Shown piece by piece: positions 26,948 to 35,409 of a stretch of DNA of 64,000 bases. Each line of letters starts with the position of its first letter. The stretch's first letter is position 1. The DNA is from Candidatus Gastranaerophilales bacterium (lineage in GTDB: Bacteria > Cyanobacteriota > Vampirovibrionia > Gastranaerophilales > Gastranaerophilaceae): assembly GCA_944324385.1 (NCBI GenBank), contig CALUWD010000006.1, positions 24,289-88,288 of the forward strand, read 5' to 3'. The notes under the pieces were generated by a model. That model made no database searches. It was not told where the DNA came from and worked only from the letters and a program-made list of their open reading frames with translations. A program made the position numbers and the translations under genes.

Positions 26948-28945
26948 TTAATACATTTCGCCCATACCAAATGTGAAGAATCCACTACTGCGATCTTTGC
27001 CGCCTGTATTTGTAAATGGCACAGCATAATCAAGATTGATTGGGCCAAGACCCGGAATAAATACTCTTAAGCCCACACCTGCTGTTATTGCATATCCCGG
27101 GCGGTCGTATAGCTTATTTGTGAGCGTATCGCCAAATATTGTACCAGCATCAACAAATGCAGCAAGTCTTACATTGTTCAGGAATGTATTTGTCGTAAGC
27201 CTGTCCATAAATGGTATGGGAGTCCTAAACTCTGCTGTACCCATCATAAAGCCATCACCTGTACCAACTTCAGAAATATTGAAACCTCTTATGCTATATG
27301 GGCCACCAAGTGCAAACGCTGCAAACTCCGGCATATCGCCATGGATTTTTCCGCCGGCACGTGCAGCTAATACAAGAGTTGATTTTCTTCCTACTGGAAC
27401 AAATTTCTTTAACATACCATATAATTTGCCAAATGAATCTGCACCAAAGCCAATTGATTCTTCAAGACTTATTCTTGCTAAAACACCGCGCCTTGTATTT
27501 ACAACAGTATCTCTTGTATCATAAGTCAGTGCGGGCGTAATTTTAGCGTAAACACCACCGTCGAGTTGTTTTTCTCTTTCTCTAAAGTCTACCCCTCTTA
27601 GGGCGTATACACTTCTTGCTTTCCATTCATCGCCCTCGTCAAGGTCAACACTTTCTCCACCAAAGCTTATGCTTCCGCTAAGATTTTTAAATGCTTTAAA
27701 TCTTCTTGTTAGGGTAATGTCTGCGCCATAGCGTTTTTCAATTGATAGTGGAACTTGATAGCTTCCAAAATTCCTTACAAACGCCCTAAAGCCTAATGAT
27801 TGGTTTTCTGATTTAAAATGCGGCTCAATAAAACCTAACTCAGCTTGCAAGTTTGGGCGGTTAATAATAGAGCTGTCGTTCATCAAAATACCGGTACCTG
27901 CCATAAAGTTGATACTTAACTTTTGCCCTAAACCTCTAAAGTTGTTTTCAGAAAAACCAACCGAACCAAAGAAACCTGATGTAGAATCAACACCGACGCC
28001 TAAAGAAATTTTACCTGTTCTTTGTTCATCAAGTGAAATTGTAACGTTGTATTTTCCCGTTCTTTCATCCATTTCAATGTCGCGCTTAACATCTTTAAAG
28101 GCTTGCGTTCCCATTAACCTTAAAATGTCGTCACGCATGATGTTTTCATTGTAAACTGTCCCGGGTTCGAGCAGAATATTCCTTTTTACAATGAAATCGC
28201 GGGTTTTATAATTGCCTTCCACAATTACATCGTTAATTACACCCTCATCAATCGTAATATTTACAATGCCGTCAGGATCGTCTTGAACAGATGTAACACG
28301 TGCAAGAATGTAGCCTTTCATGCTGTACATTTCTTGTATTTGTTCAATTGCGGAATTTATATTCAATATATTTTGCGGTTGACCTTCGTATTGATTTAAT
28401 ATTGTCATAATGTCTTTTGTTGCAACAACATTATTTCCATCAACCGTAAACCCTTTTATGGGTGGGTTTTCTTCTACAATAATCCTTAGGCGAATACCGC
28501 CTTCTTCAGCCTTAAGGGGCACTGCTCTTATGTTTTGGGTAAAATATCCTGTTTTATATATCTTGTTTAAATCAGCAGAAATAGTTTTTCTGTCGTATAA
28601 ATAACCTTCTTTTGCGCTAAGCAAATCTTTTATAAATGAGGTTTCTATGATATTGTTGCCAAAAATTTCAACTTGTCTTATGTAGACAGCTGCTTCTTCG
28701 TCTTCATGGACTGTGGTTTTTGGTGTTGTATCTACAAAAGATTCGCTATTTTGGGTTTCATTTTCTTGTGGACTTATTTCTTCTTCGTATTTTTCTTGTT
28801 GTTCTTGCGTTTTTTCTATTTTTTTCTCTTTTTTAGATTTAAAAAACTTTGGGAATTTAAAGTTAAAAGCCGCATAAGATGGCTGCTGGATAAACAGTAT
28901 CCCCAGCACTGTATATATTAATAACAGTTTTTTTATATTTCTCAT
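26948..28945 (-). CDS. bamA: Outer membrane assembly factor BamA/Omp85
   Basis: 665 residues with a signal peptide (cleavage after SYAA near residue 26). A Lys/Glu-rich spacer of about 60 residues follows, then POTRA domains from about 85 to 315 (for example VRQVEIFGNNIIETSFI and GFTVDGNNVVATKDI) and a C-terminal 16-strand barrel with the family block GGPYSIRGFNISEVGTG (the RGF lid-lock motif). It inserts beta-barrels into the outer membrane, so the organism is diderm. Three POTRA domains, as in cyanobacteria, fit the length. Confidence 0.92.
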   Translation of the reverse strand: MRNIKKLLLIYTVLGILFIQQPSYAAFNFKFPKFFKSKKEKKIEKTQEQQEKYEEEISPQENETQNSESFVDTTPKTTVHEDEEAAVYIRQVEIFGNNIIETSFIKDLLSAKEGYLYDRKTISADLNKIYKTGYFTQNIRAVPLKAEEGGIRLRIIVEENPPIKGFTVDGNNVVATKDIMTILNQYEGQPQNILNINSAIEQIQEMYSMKGYILARVTSVQDDPDGIVNITIDEGVINDVIVEGNYKTRDFIVKRNILLEPGTVYNENIMRDDILRLMGTQAFKDVKRDIEMDERTGKYNVTISLDEQRTGKISLGVGVDSTSGFFGSVGFSENNFRGLGQKLSINFMAGTGILMNDSSIINRPNLQAELGFIEPHFKSENQSLGFRAFVRNFGSYQVPLSIEKRYGADITLTRRFKAFKNLSGSISFGGESVDLDEGDEWKARSVYALRGVDFREREKQLDGGVYAKITPALTYDTRDTVVNTRRGVLARISLEESIGFGADSFGKLYGMLKKFVPVGRKSTLVLAARAGGKIHGDMPEFAAFALGGPYSIRGFNISEVGTGDGFMMGTAEFRTPIPFMDRLTTNTFLNNVRLAAFVDAGTIFGDTLTNKLYDRPGYAITAGVGLRVFIPGLGPINLDYAVPFTNTGGKDRSSGFFTFGMGEMY

Positions 28946-29097
28946 CTAATTCGAAAAAAGTCCAGCTTATCTCTTATTTAATATTATATAACCAAATATA
29001 TCCCACTGCAAACCCGTCAAATAATGTAACAATTGTGTAAAAAATTGCACATATTCTACTAATTTTTTTATGATATTATTAAGGCGAGGTAATTATT

Positions 29098-29727
29098 TTG
29101 AATTTAGAACAAAGAGAGTTAATCGAAAGTATTATTAGGCAAAATCCGGCTTTTTTGGGAAATGAGCATTTGCTGGATCAGTTTTGCTCTGAAGTTTATA
29201 AAAAATCTTATTTGCTCTTAGATTCTGTTTCAAATGTAGACAGTTTAAAAAATTATCTAAAAAAGGTAGTCGATACCTCTATTTCAAATGTTACAAAAGC
29301 CACTAAGGCGTCAGTTTTAAATAATAATGATGTTCAAGATGTAGTAAAAAAAACTGATAATGCCGAAGAATTAAGCATGTTGTCTTCTAAAGCTGAGAAA
29401 AAATATGCACCAAAAACAAAAATTGTTAGTATTAATAAAAAAGAAATTAGAATTTCAAAAATTAAAAACCCTTACGAAGGGTTGATTGACCCAATTGAGT
29501 TAATGCCTGAAAAGGCTGTTAATCCATCTTTGGCAAAAAACATAGTGGATGCGGTAATTAGGCTTGACTCAAAAGAACCTAGCAAAAGATTTTTAGATAT
29601 TTTCAAACTAAAATATGTCCAAAAGTTTCCTCAAAGCGACATTTCAAAGGCACTAAGAATTTCACAGAATGATTTAAGCAAAAGATTTTGCGAAATGGTA
29701 AAGTTAATCAGACAAGAGATTTTGTAA
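29098..29727 (+). CDS. Hypothetical protein with sigma region 4-like helix-turn-helix
   Basis: 209 residues, starting TTG with GAGG upstream. The last 60 residues (SKRFLDIFKLKYVQKFPQ, SDISKALRISQNDLSKRF) follow the pattern of sigma-70 region 4: a helix ending in LKY, then a helix-turn-helix with Ser-x2-(D/L)-x3-R. The N-terminal 65 residues are helical and could be a divergent region 2, but no clear -10-binding motif is seen. A Lys-rich middle links them. A sigma-like or simple DNA-binding role is possible; the family is not recognised. Its stop lies two bases from a convergent gene. Confidence 0.7.
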   Translation: MNLEQRELIESIIRQNPAFLGNEHLLDQFCSEVYKKSYLLLDSVSNVDSLKNYLKKVVDTSISNVTKATKASVLNNNDVQDVVKKTDNAEELSMLSSKAEKKYAPKTKIVSINKKEIRISKIKNPYEGLIDPIELMPEKAVNPSLAKNIVDAVIRLDSKEPSKRFLDIFKLKYVQKFPQSDISKALRISQNDLSKRFCEMVKLIRQEIL

Positions 29728-29729
29728 GA

Positions 29730-30284
29730 TTATATTTTCAACCCTCTTTGCTTTGTAAATGTTATATAATCATTCATTTTTAGAGGTGTTCTAAGAGTGT
29801 TTTTTTGAAAAAATGGCTGATAATATGGGTCATAGCTTGGTTGTTGCATTTGTACTTTTTGTTTTAATTCTTTTCTTTGTGCTATGCTGCCCAGTTTATT
29901 TCTTACAAGTGGCGTAAGAACATTGCATGAAACCACAGCACCAACAAGTGAAGCCAGAACTTTTGCACCGCCTCTTAGCCTGTCAAATTCTATAGAGTCT
30001 TTTTTTATGTTTTTAAAGGTTATGACATCATTATTTATTAATTTTTCTGTTCCGTTTATAAGTGGTGTTGTTATAAGTGCATATAGTCCAATGTTTACCG
30101 CGCCATCAAAAATTTCTTGTGGGATAAGGAACTTTTTATCGTCTTTGTCGATTTTTTTGTTGGTTAGAATGCCAAAAGTTTGAGCAGCACTTGCCAAAAA
30201 CCAACCAACTGCAGCTGTTATAAATAGAAAATTAGCATTATCATTTGCAAATTTTGCTACCATTTTTTGTCCAAAGTTAGCCAT
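29730..30284 (-). CDS. Hypothetical membrane protein, related to the upstream gene
   Basis: 184 residues. Two or three hydrophobic segments (about residues 20-40, 65-85 and 120-140) surround a charged block with KKIDKDDKK. The C-terminus is Gln/Pro/Tyr-rich and basic. ATG at 30284 follows GGAGG at the right distance; the longer frame to 30332 would overlap the upstream gene by 56 bases. It overlaps that gene by eight bases and resembles it around NK(K/E)(I/V)DKD, suggesting an old duplication. Function unknown. Confidence 0.7.
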   Translation of the reverse strand: MANFGQKMVAKFANDNANFLFITAAVGWFLASAAQTFGILTNKKIDKDDKKFLIPQEIFDGAVNIGLYALITTPLINGTEKLINNDVITFKNIKKDSIEFDRLRGGAKVLASLVGAVVSCNVLTPLVRNKLGSIAQRKELKQKVQMQQPSYDPYYQPFFQKNTLRTPLKMNDYITFTKQRGLKI

Positions 30285-30873
30285 TTTGCGTACCTCCGAA
30301 CTTTTTACTATGCTCATTTGCAAATTTTTCAACTAGTTCTGCTGATTTGTTTGTTAACGGTGCATCAAGCGCAAAGTTTGTAATAATCATCGCACCAAGT
30401 GCAACCAGTGTGCCTATAACTGAGGGTACGCGATTTATAGCGTCGGACAGTTCTTTTGGAGACAAGTTTAATGAGTCAAAACCGTTGCCAAGTATTTTCT
30501 TTATTTTATTTGGGTCAACTGTAATTTTTCCTGCCTCTTTTATTATCTTGCCTGTTGCGTCTCTTTTTGCAAGCTTTAATTCTGTTGCTTTCATGCATGC
30601 ACCACGCACAAGTATACCTGTTGCAGTCCCTACTATTGCCTTTGCACCGCTTCTTATTGCGCTAACCCATCTTGTATCTTTGTCAACTTCTTTGTTGCTT
30701 AAATCTATGACAGGTTGTATTAAAAGCGCGGTGCCACCAATAGCTAACCTTTGCTGTACGCTTGAAAAGTTTTCTATTTTGGTGAGCATGCTCTGCGCTT
30801 TGTTGCCTATAGTTATTGGTTTTACAGCGCGAAAATTTATTTTGTTGTTATTGCTTTCAAGTCTAGTAATCAT
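30277..30873 (-). CDS. Hypothetical membrane-associated protein
   Basis: 198 residues with hydrophobic segments near 45-60, 85-100 and 155-175, and a conserved-looking SNKEVDKDTRW block. The N-terminus has KINFRAVKP, similar in place to VSFTSRKKF in the RelA-like protein at 53659. ATG at 30873 is preferred over TTG at 30891 because AGAAGG sits just before it. Ser-rich frames on the other strand here are shadows. Function unknown; it is coupled to the related gene downstream. Confidence 0.7.
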   Translation of the reverse strand: MITRLESNNNKINFRAVKPITIGNKAQSMLTKIENFSSVQQRLAIGGTALLIQPVIDLSNKEVDKDTRWVSAIRSGAKAIVGTATGILVRGACMKATELKLAKRDATGKIIKEAGKITVDPNKIKKILGNGFDSLNLSPKELSDAINRVPSVIGTLVALGAMIITNFALDAPLTNKSAELVEKFANEHSKKFGGTQNG

Positions 30874-31044
30874 ATACCTTCTTTTACCCAATCTTTTAAC
30901 GCAAATAATAAAAATAAATTGCTAAAAAATATTATTTAGAAAAACAAGGTTTAATAAATGTTTACATAAATTGGTAATTTGTCATCATTTATTGTTTGTC
31001 ATACAATTATAGCACATGCTATTTAAAAATGGAATAATTTATTT

Positions 31045-32565
31045 ATGAAGCAACCTTTTTTTTATGACATAACTTTAAGAGATGGAAACCAGTCCTTAAA
31101 AAAACCTTGGCAATTAAGTGAGAAGCAGTTTATTTTCGAAAAGCTCCATGAACTCAATGTTCAAGCTGTTGAGGTTGGATTTCCTGCTTCTTCACATATG
31201 GACTTTGAAGCTTGCAAAACTCTTGCCGATATGGCATGGGACAATTTGGTTGTTTCAGCGCTAGCACGTGCTGTTAAGAGTGATATTGACAGTGCTATAA
31301 AAGCTATAGGCCACAGTAAAATTCCGCGTGTGCATACTTTTTTAACACTAAGTCCATTCCATATGAAGTATGTTTTAAATAAAAAACCTGATTATTGCGC
31401 TAAGGTTGCAATTGAGGCAGTTGAATATGCTACAAAAAACATTAAAAAAATAAATAAAGATGCTCAAGTCCAATTTAGCGTTGAGCATTTTGGAGACTGT
31501 ATCGAAAACATTGACTTTGTAGTTGATACACTTAAAAAAATTGTAAAAGCAGGTGCTTATGTCATTAATCTTCCAAATACTGTTGAGAGAACGAGGCCTG
31601 CAACTTTTATAAATTTAATAGAAAAAGTTAAAAATGCGCTGCCCGAGGATGTTATTATATCTATGCATAATCATAATGATTTGGGCATGGCTACTGCAAC
31701 AACTGTAGAAGGTTATTTTGCGGGTGCAATACAACTTGAGTGCTGTTTGAATGGTTTAGGTGAGCGTGCTGGCAATACGGACTTTGCACAGGTCGCAGTT
31801 GCATTGCATAATAATGGTGTAGATGTTCCTGTTAATCTTGAGAAGATATATGAAACATCAATGATAATTTCGCAAATGGCAAAAGTGCAAATATATGAAA
31901 AAGCTCCGCTAATTGGCCCTGAAGCGCTGGCGCACAGGAGTGGAATACATCAAGATGGTGCAATAAAAACAAAAGATATGGATTTTGGTGCATATAGACC
32001 AATTAAACCTTCTTTAATAGGTCGTGATGATGATGAAAAAATAGGCTTTACATCTCAATCGGGAAAAACTGCAGTGTTTGAAATTATTAACAATGCGGGT
32101 TATCCAATAACAATTGAGGAAGCAGTGCGCTTAACGCCTATTGTAAAAGAAATTTCCGAGAAAAAAGGCGAACTTGGCACTGATGAGATTTTAAAAGTTT
32201 ACTTTAGGGAAATTCTTGATGTTAAAGGTGCTTTTGAACTAGTTTCATTTAAACTAGTCGGTGGAGATAAATTTAAGCTAGGATTTAAATTTAATGGCGA
32301 ATTAAAAGAAGTCGAAGGTTCTGGTAACGGCCCGCTGGATGCTTGTCTTGATGCACTAAAGAACGCAGGTTTTTCTCGCAAGTTATCTTTTTATAAACAG
32401 TATGCGCTTGATGAAGATAAAATGGGTGCAGGTGCTAGCGCAATGAGTGTTATTCATCTTGTTGGTAAAAATAATGAAGAAATTATTGGGCGAGCTATTG
32501 ACCAAAACACTGCAAGAGCGAATGTTAAAGCAATATTTAATGCGCTAAACCAAGTTTATAAGTAA
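31045..32565 (+). CDS. leuA: 2-isopropylmalate synthase family protein
   Basis: 506 residues. The DRE-TIM metallolyase opening FYDITLRDGNQ, the metal HNHNDLGMA and the barrel block NGLGERAGN are intact. A C-terminal regulatory domain (about 370-506) ends in GRAIDQNTARANVKAIFNALN, as in LeuA. It condenses acetyl-CoA with 2-oxoisovalerate for leucine. The KKPWQLSEKQ stretch after the opening and the short linker leave room for a related acyltransferase. No other leu gene is near. An AATAAT box six bases before the ATG fits the leaderless pattern weakly. Confidence 0.85.
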   Translation: MKQPFFYDITLRDGNQSLKKPWQLSEKQFIFEKLHELNVQAVEVGFPASSHMDFEACKTLADMAWDNLVVSALARAVKSDIDSAIKAIGHSKIPRVHTFLTLSPFHMKYVLNKKPDYCAKVAIEAVEYATKNIKKINKDAQVQFSVEHFGDCIENIDFVVDTLKKIVKAGAYVINLPNTVERTRPATFINLIEKVKNALPEDVIISMHNHNDLGMATATTVEGYFAGAIQLECCLNGLGERAGNTDFAQVAVALHNNGVDVPVNLEKIYETSMIISQMAKVQIYEKAPLIGPEALAHRSGIHQDGAIKTKDMDFGAYRPIKPSLIGRDDDEKIGFTSQSGKTAVFEIINNAGYPITIEEAVRLTPIVKEISEKKGELGTDEILKVYFREILDVKGAFELVSFKLVGGDKFKLGFKFNGELKEVEGSGNGPLDACLDALKNAGFSRKLSFYKQYALDEDKMGAGASAMSVIHLVGKNNEEIIGRAIDQNTARANVKAIFNALNQVYK

Positions 32566-32566
32566 A

Positions 32567-33166
32567 TTATACTTGTGCTTGAGCAACTGCTTCTTTTACA
32601 CTTGCAACTATTTCTTCATAGTTTTTGTTCAAATACAAACCGCGACCCATGCCAATTGCGCATGCTCCCGCATTAAGCAGAGGTTTTATGTGCTCAATTT
32701 TAACACTTCCACATGGCATAACATTTAAAAATTTCATTGGTCTAAGTAAATCTTCTATATAGGTTGCGCCGCCAAGGTCTTTAATTGGGAATATTTTAAT
32801 AATAGGTACGCGAACCTTCCAAGCGCTGTATGCTTCATTCGGTGTTGTTGCACTTAAAATCAAGGGAATTTTGCTGCTTGATGAAACTTTTGTGAGTCCC
32901 ATTTGTAAAATTGGCGAAACTAAAAGTTTTGCACCAGCTTCAATGCCCAGGTGGGCTTGTTCAGATGTTATTATTCCACCTTGTGCAACAAAAATACCAT
33001 TTATTTGACAAACTTTTTTTATTGTTTCAATTGTTGAATTAATTTCAACAACTTTAATTCCGCCTTCTAAATACGCTTGTGCAATTTCAAGCGCTTTTTG
33101 TGGTTCGTCTTCTCTTATAATGCCGTAAATTCTTGACCTAAAAATTTCTTTTATTGCTTCACTCAT
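32567..33166 (-). CDS. eda: KDPG/KHG aldolase family protein
   Basis: 199-residue class I aldolase of the Eda family, which splits 2-keto-3-deoxy-6-phosphogluconate (or 4-hydroxy-2-oxoglutarate) to pyruvate. Visible family blocks are GGIKVVEI near the N-terminus, the Schiff-base lysine in IKIFPIKDLGG, MPCGSVKIEH and AIGMGRGLY. It overlaps the upstream 87-residue gene in ATGA, so the two are coupled. No Entner-Doudoroff dehydratase is in the window, so the in vivo substrate is open. Confidence 0.85.
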   Translation of the reverse strand: MSEAIKEIFRSRIYGIIREDEPQKALEIAQAYLEGGIKVVEINSTIETIKKVCQINGIFVAQGGIITSEQAHLGIEAGAKLLVSPILQMGLTKVSSSSKIPLILSATTPNEAYSAWKVRVPIIKIFPIKDLGGATYIEDLLRPMKFLNVMPCGSVKIEHIKPLLNAGACAIGMGRGLYLNKNYEEIVASVKEAVAQAQV

Positions 33167-33426
33167 TTTATTGCGTAAACCTTATTTGCTGCTTTGACAG
33201 TTTTTACTTGTAATTCCATATTTTTAAGCATTAAATTTGAAATTATTTTTTTTGTTTCTTCGTCTTTTACAGACCAGCATATTTTCTTTTCCGGAAATTT
33301 AACAAATGATTTAGTTGAGAACGAAATAGCAGTTTTTAGAGCATCTATTAAATTCAAATTGCTTATATCTATTACTGCTTTTTGTTCATTTGTTTTAGTG
33401 AGGAAATTTTCAATTTTTTCAATCAT
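33163..33426 (-). CDS. Small hypothetical protein coupled to the aldolase
   Basis: 87 residues, Lys-rich, alternating predicted strands and helices (KAVIDISNLNLIDALK, KICWSVKDEETKKIIS, MELQVKTV). The opening strand-helix pattern is loosely like a STAS or small alpha/beta fold, but no family is recognised. The stop overlaps the aldolase ATG by four bases, which supports it being a real gene. It diverges from kdsD across 147 bases. Confidence 0.65.
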   Translation of the reverse strand: MIEKIENFLTKTNEQKAVIDISNLNLIDALKTAISFSTKSFVKFPEKKICWSVKDEETKKIISNLMLKNMELQVKTVKAANKVYAIK

Positions 33427-33573
33427 GTTTAATTTTTTATCTTCTTTTTATGTCTGTTTGTTATAGGTTCGTATGTTAGTTACTTCGGTATTATTTTATA
33501 ATTTTTTATAACATAATTTTAAATCTAAACCTTTTGGTGTATAATTTTTTTAAGATGAGGTTGAGGCTTAGTT

Positions 33574-34563
33574 ATGCAAAATTCTTTAACTATTAATGGC
33601 AGCGAGATTATTTGTAGCGCAAAAGAAGTTTTTGATATAGAGGCAAATTCTGTTCTAAAACTTAAGGATAGATTAAATGAAAATTTTTTACGTGCTATTG
33701 AAATTATTTACAATTCAAAAGGCAAAGTTGTTGTAACAGGTATGGGCAAATCAGGTCTTGTTGGCAGAAAAATTGCTTCAACACTGTGCTCTACAGGTAC
33801 TCCTGCCGTATTTTTGCATCCTGCTGAATCTACCCATGGTGATAGCGGTATCATTTCAAGAAACGATGTTGTAATAGCTATTTCAAATAGCGGCGAAACT
33901 CAGGAATTATTAAACCTTTTGCCATTAATTTTGCGTTTTGGGGTTCCTTTAATAGCTCTTACAGGTGGGCTTAATTCTACCTTAGCGCAAAAAAGCGATG
34001 TTGTTCTTGATATTTCTGTTGAAAGAGAGGCATGCCCTCTGAATAAAGCGCCTACAGCAAGCACGACTGCAACACTTGCAATGGGGGACGCCATTGCTGT
34101 TTGTCTGCTTAAAAAACGCGGTTTTTCTTATGAGGACTTTTTATTGTATCATCCTTCAGGTTCTCTTGGAAAAGGAATTTTATACAAAGTAGGCGAACTT
34201 ATGATAAAGGGCGACTTGCTCCCTGTCGTTTCTCAAGAAGTTAATTTTAGTGATGCAATAAAACTTGTTAGCGAAAAGAAACTGGGAACAGCGCTTTTGG
34301 TCGATAATACTGGCAAATTGACAGGCGTTTTAACAGATGGTGACATTAGACGCGCTGTTATAAAGCACCCTGATGCGAGAAATTTAAAAGTAAAAGATGT
34401 AATGACAGTAAACCCTAAAATCATCGACATAAATGAACTTTGCGCAAAGGCACTTTCTATTATGGAAAAATATTCAATAACTTCGCTTGCTGTTGTTGAT
34501 AAAAACGATATTCCAATTGGGCTTTTGCATATCCATGACTTACTGCGCGCGGGGGTAGCATAG
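33574..34563 (+). CDS. kdsD: D-arabinose 5-phosphate isomerase
   Basis: 329-residue KpsF/GutQ family protein that makes arabinose 5-phosphate, the first step to Kdo of lipopolysaccharide. A SIS domain (VVVTGMGKSGLVGRKIAST near 50, HPAESTHGDSG, ISNSGETQE) is followed by two CBS repeats from about 205. GAGG lies before the ATG, and TATAAT at 33540-33545 is the likely -10. It overlaps kdsC by one base, which supports a Kdo role over GutQ. Confidence 0.95.
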   Translation: MQNSLTINGSEIICSAKEVFDIEANSVLKLKDRLNENFLRAIEIIYNSKGKVVVTGMGKSGLVGRKIASTLCSTGTPAVFLHPAESTHGDSGIISRNDVVIAISNSGETQELLNLLPLILRFGVPLIALTGGLNSTLAQKSDVVLDISVEREACPLNKAPTASTTATLAMGDAIAVCLLKKRGFSYEDFLLYHPSGSLGKGILYKVGELMIKGDLLPVVSQEVNFSDAIKLVSEKKLGTALLVDNTGKLTGVLTDGDIRRAVIKHPDARNLKVKDVMTVNPKIIDINELCAKALSIMEKYSITSLAVVDKNDIPIGLLHIHDLLRAGVA

Positions 34564-35099
34564 TGTATAATTCGCTTGACTTAAGACAAAAAGCAAAAAA
34601 AATTAAGTTGGCTGCTTTTGACATTGATGGTGTTATGACAGATGGCTCGCTTATTTATCTGCCTGATGGCTCGCAGGCAAAAGCCTTTAATGCTAAAGAC
34701 GGTTTAGGGCTTACTATGTTAAATAAGGCTGGAATAAAAACCGCAATAATTACCGCAAAAGAGTCTGGAGCAGTTTTAGAGAGGTCTAAAACTCTTGGAA
34801 TTACAAAACTTTTTATGAATCAAAAAAATAAAATATTGGCACTTGATGAAATTTGCAGGGAATTTTCACTAGGTTATGATGAAATTTTATACATGGGCGA
34901 TGATTTACCAGATATTGAAGTGCTAAAATCTGTTGGACTCAGTGCATGCCCGCAAGATGCCGTTGACGAGGTTAAGGAAATTTGTAACATTGTTACACAA
35001 AAATCAGGTGGTAAGGGTGCTGTGAGAGAAATCTGCGATTTTTTACTAAAAGTTAATAACATTTCTTTTGATGATTTAAAAAAACCCTCCATACAGTAG
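34563..35099 (+). CDS. kdsC: 3-deoxy-D-manno-octulosonate 8-phosphate phosphatase
   Basis: 178-residue HAD phosphatase without a cap domain, which removes phosphate from Kdo-8-phosphate. The nucleophile motif FDIDGVMTDG is near 19-28, with GDDLPDIEVL as motif IV. GTG start overlaps the kdsD stop by one base. KdsA, KdsB and the lpx genes are not in the window. Confidence 0.93.
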   Translation: MYNSLDLRQKAKKIKLAAFDIDGVMTDGSLIYLPDGSQAKAFNAKDGLGLTMLNKAGIKTAIITAKESGAVLERSKTLGITKLFMNQKNKILALDEICREFSLGYDEILYMGDDLPDIEVLKSVGLSACPQDAVDEVKEICNIVTQKSGGKGAVREICDFLLKVNNISFDDLKKPSIQ

Positions 35100-35106
35100 G
35101 TTTTTT
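35079..35106 (+). terminator. Possible weak terminator after kdsC
   Basis: AAAAAACC (35079-35086) pairs with GGTTTTTT (35099-35106) across a 12-base loop, followed by a T-rich run. The stem is mostly A-T with only two G-C pairs. Confidence 0.4.
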
Positions 35107-35205
35107 GGTTTTATTAATATTTGTTAAGAATTTGGTATTTTTTGTCAATTTATTTCTGTTCAAAGACTTTATTAATATAACAATAGCTTATGAGAGAATT
35201 TGGTT

Positions 35206-35409
35206 ATGACGGAAATTGAATTAAATACTATTTTTAACATTGTTTGTGATCCTGAAAAAAATGTGTACAAACTTGATAGTGTTAAAAAAATTCAAGAAGT
35301 TCAAAGAATTGCCAGAGTATTTAACATAGCAAAAGAGCAACGCGAAACATCAAAGGAAATCTCTGCACGCGCCCTTGTTGCATTCAAAATGCTAGTTAGC
35401 AACAACTAA
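35206..35409 (+). CDS. Small hypothetical protein
   Basis: 67 residues from ATG at 35206 (an in-frame TTG at 35200 is less likely). It is predicted mostly helical with charged faces, including KIQEVQRIARVFNIAKEQRE. No family recognised. Its stop ends one base before the recovered stop of the frameshifted convergent gene, which fits the tight packing seen elsewhere. Confidence 0.55.
   Translation: MTEIELNTIFNIVCDPEKNVYKLDSVKKIQEVQRIARVFNIAKEQRETSKEISARALVAFKMLVSNN

Noticed and set aside
27036..27524. 162-codon open frame on the plus strand inside bamA
   Set aside because: The opposite strand encodes clear Omp85 barrel motifs; this is a composition shadow.
30347..30925. 192-codon plus-strand frame over the membrane protein pair
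   Set aside because: Low-complexity Ser/Ile/Pro protein with no ribosome binding site; the minus-strand genes have good start signals, coupling and ordinary composition.
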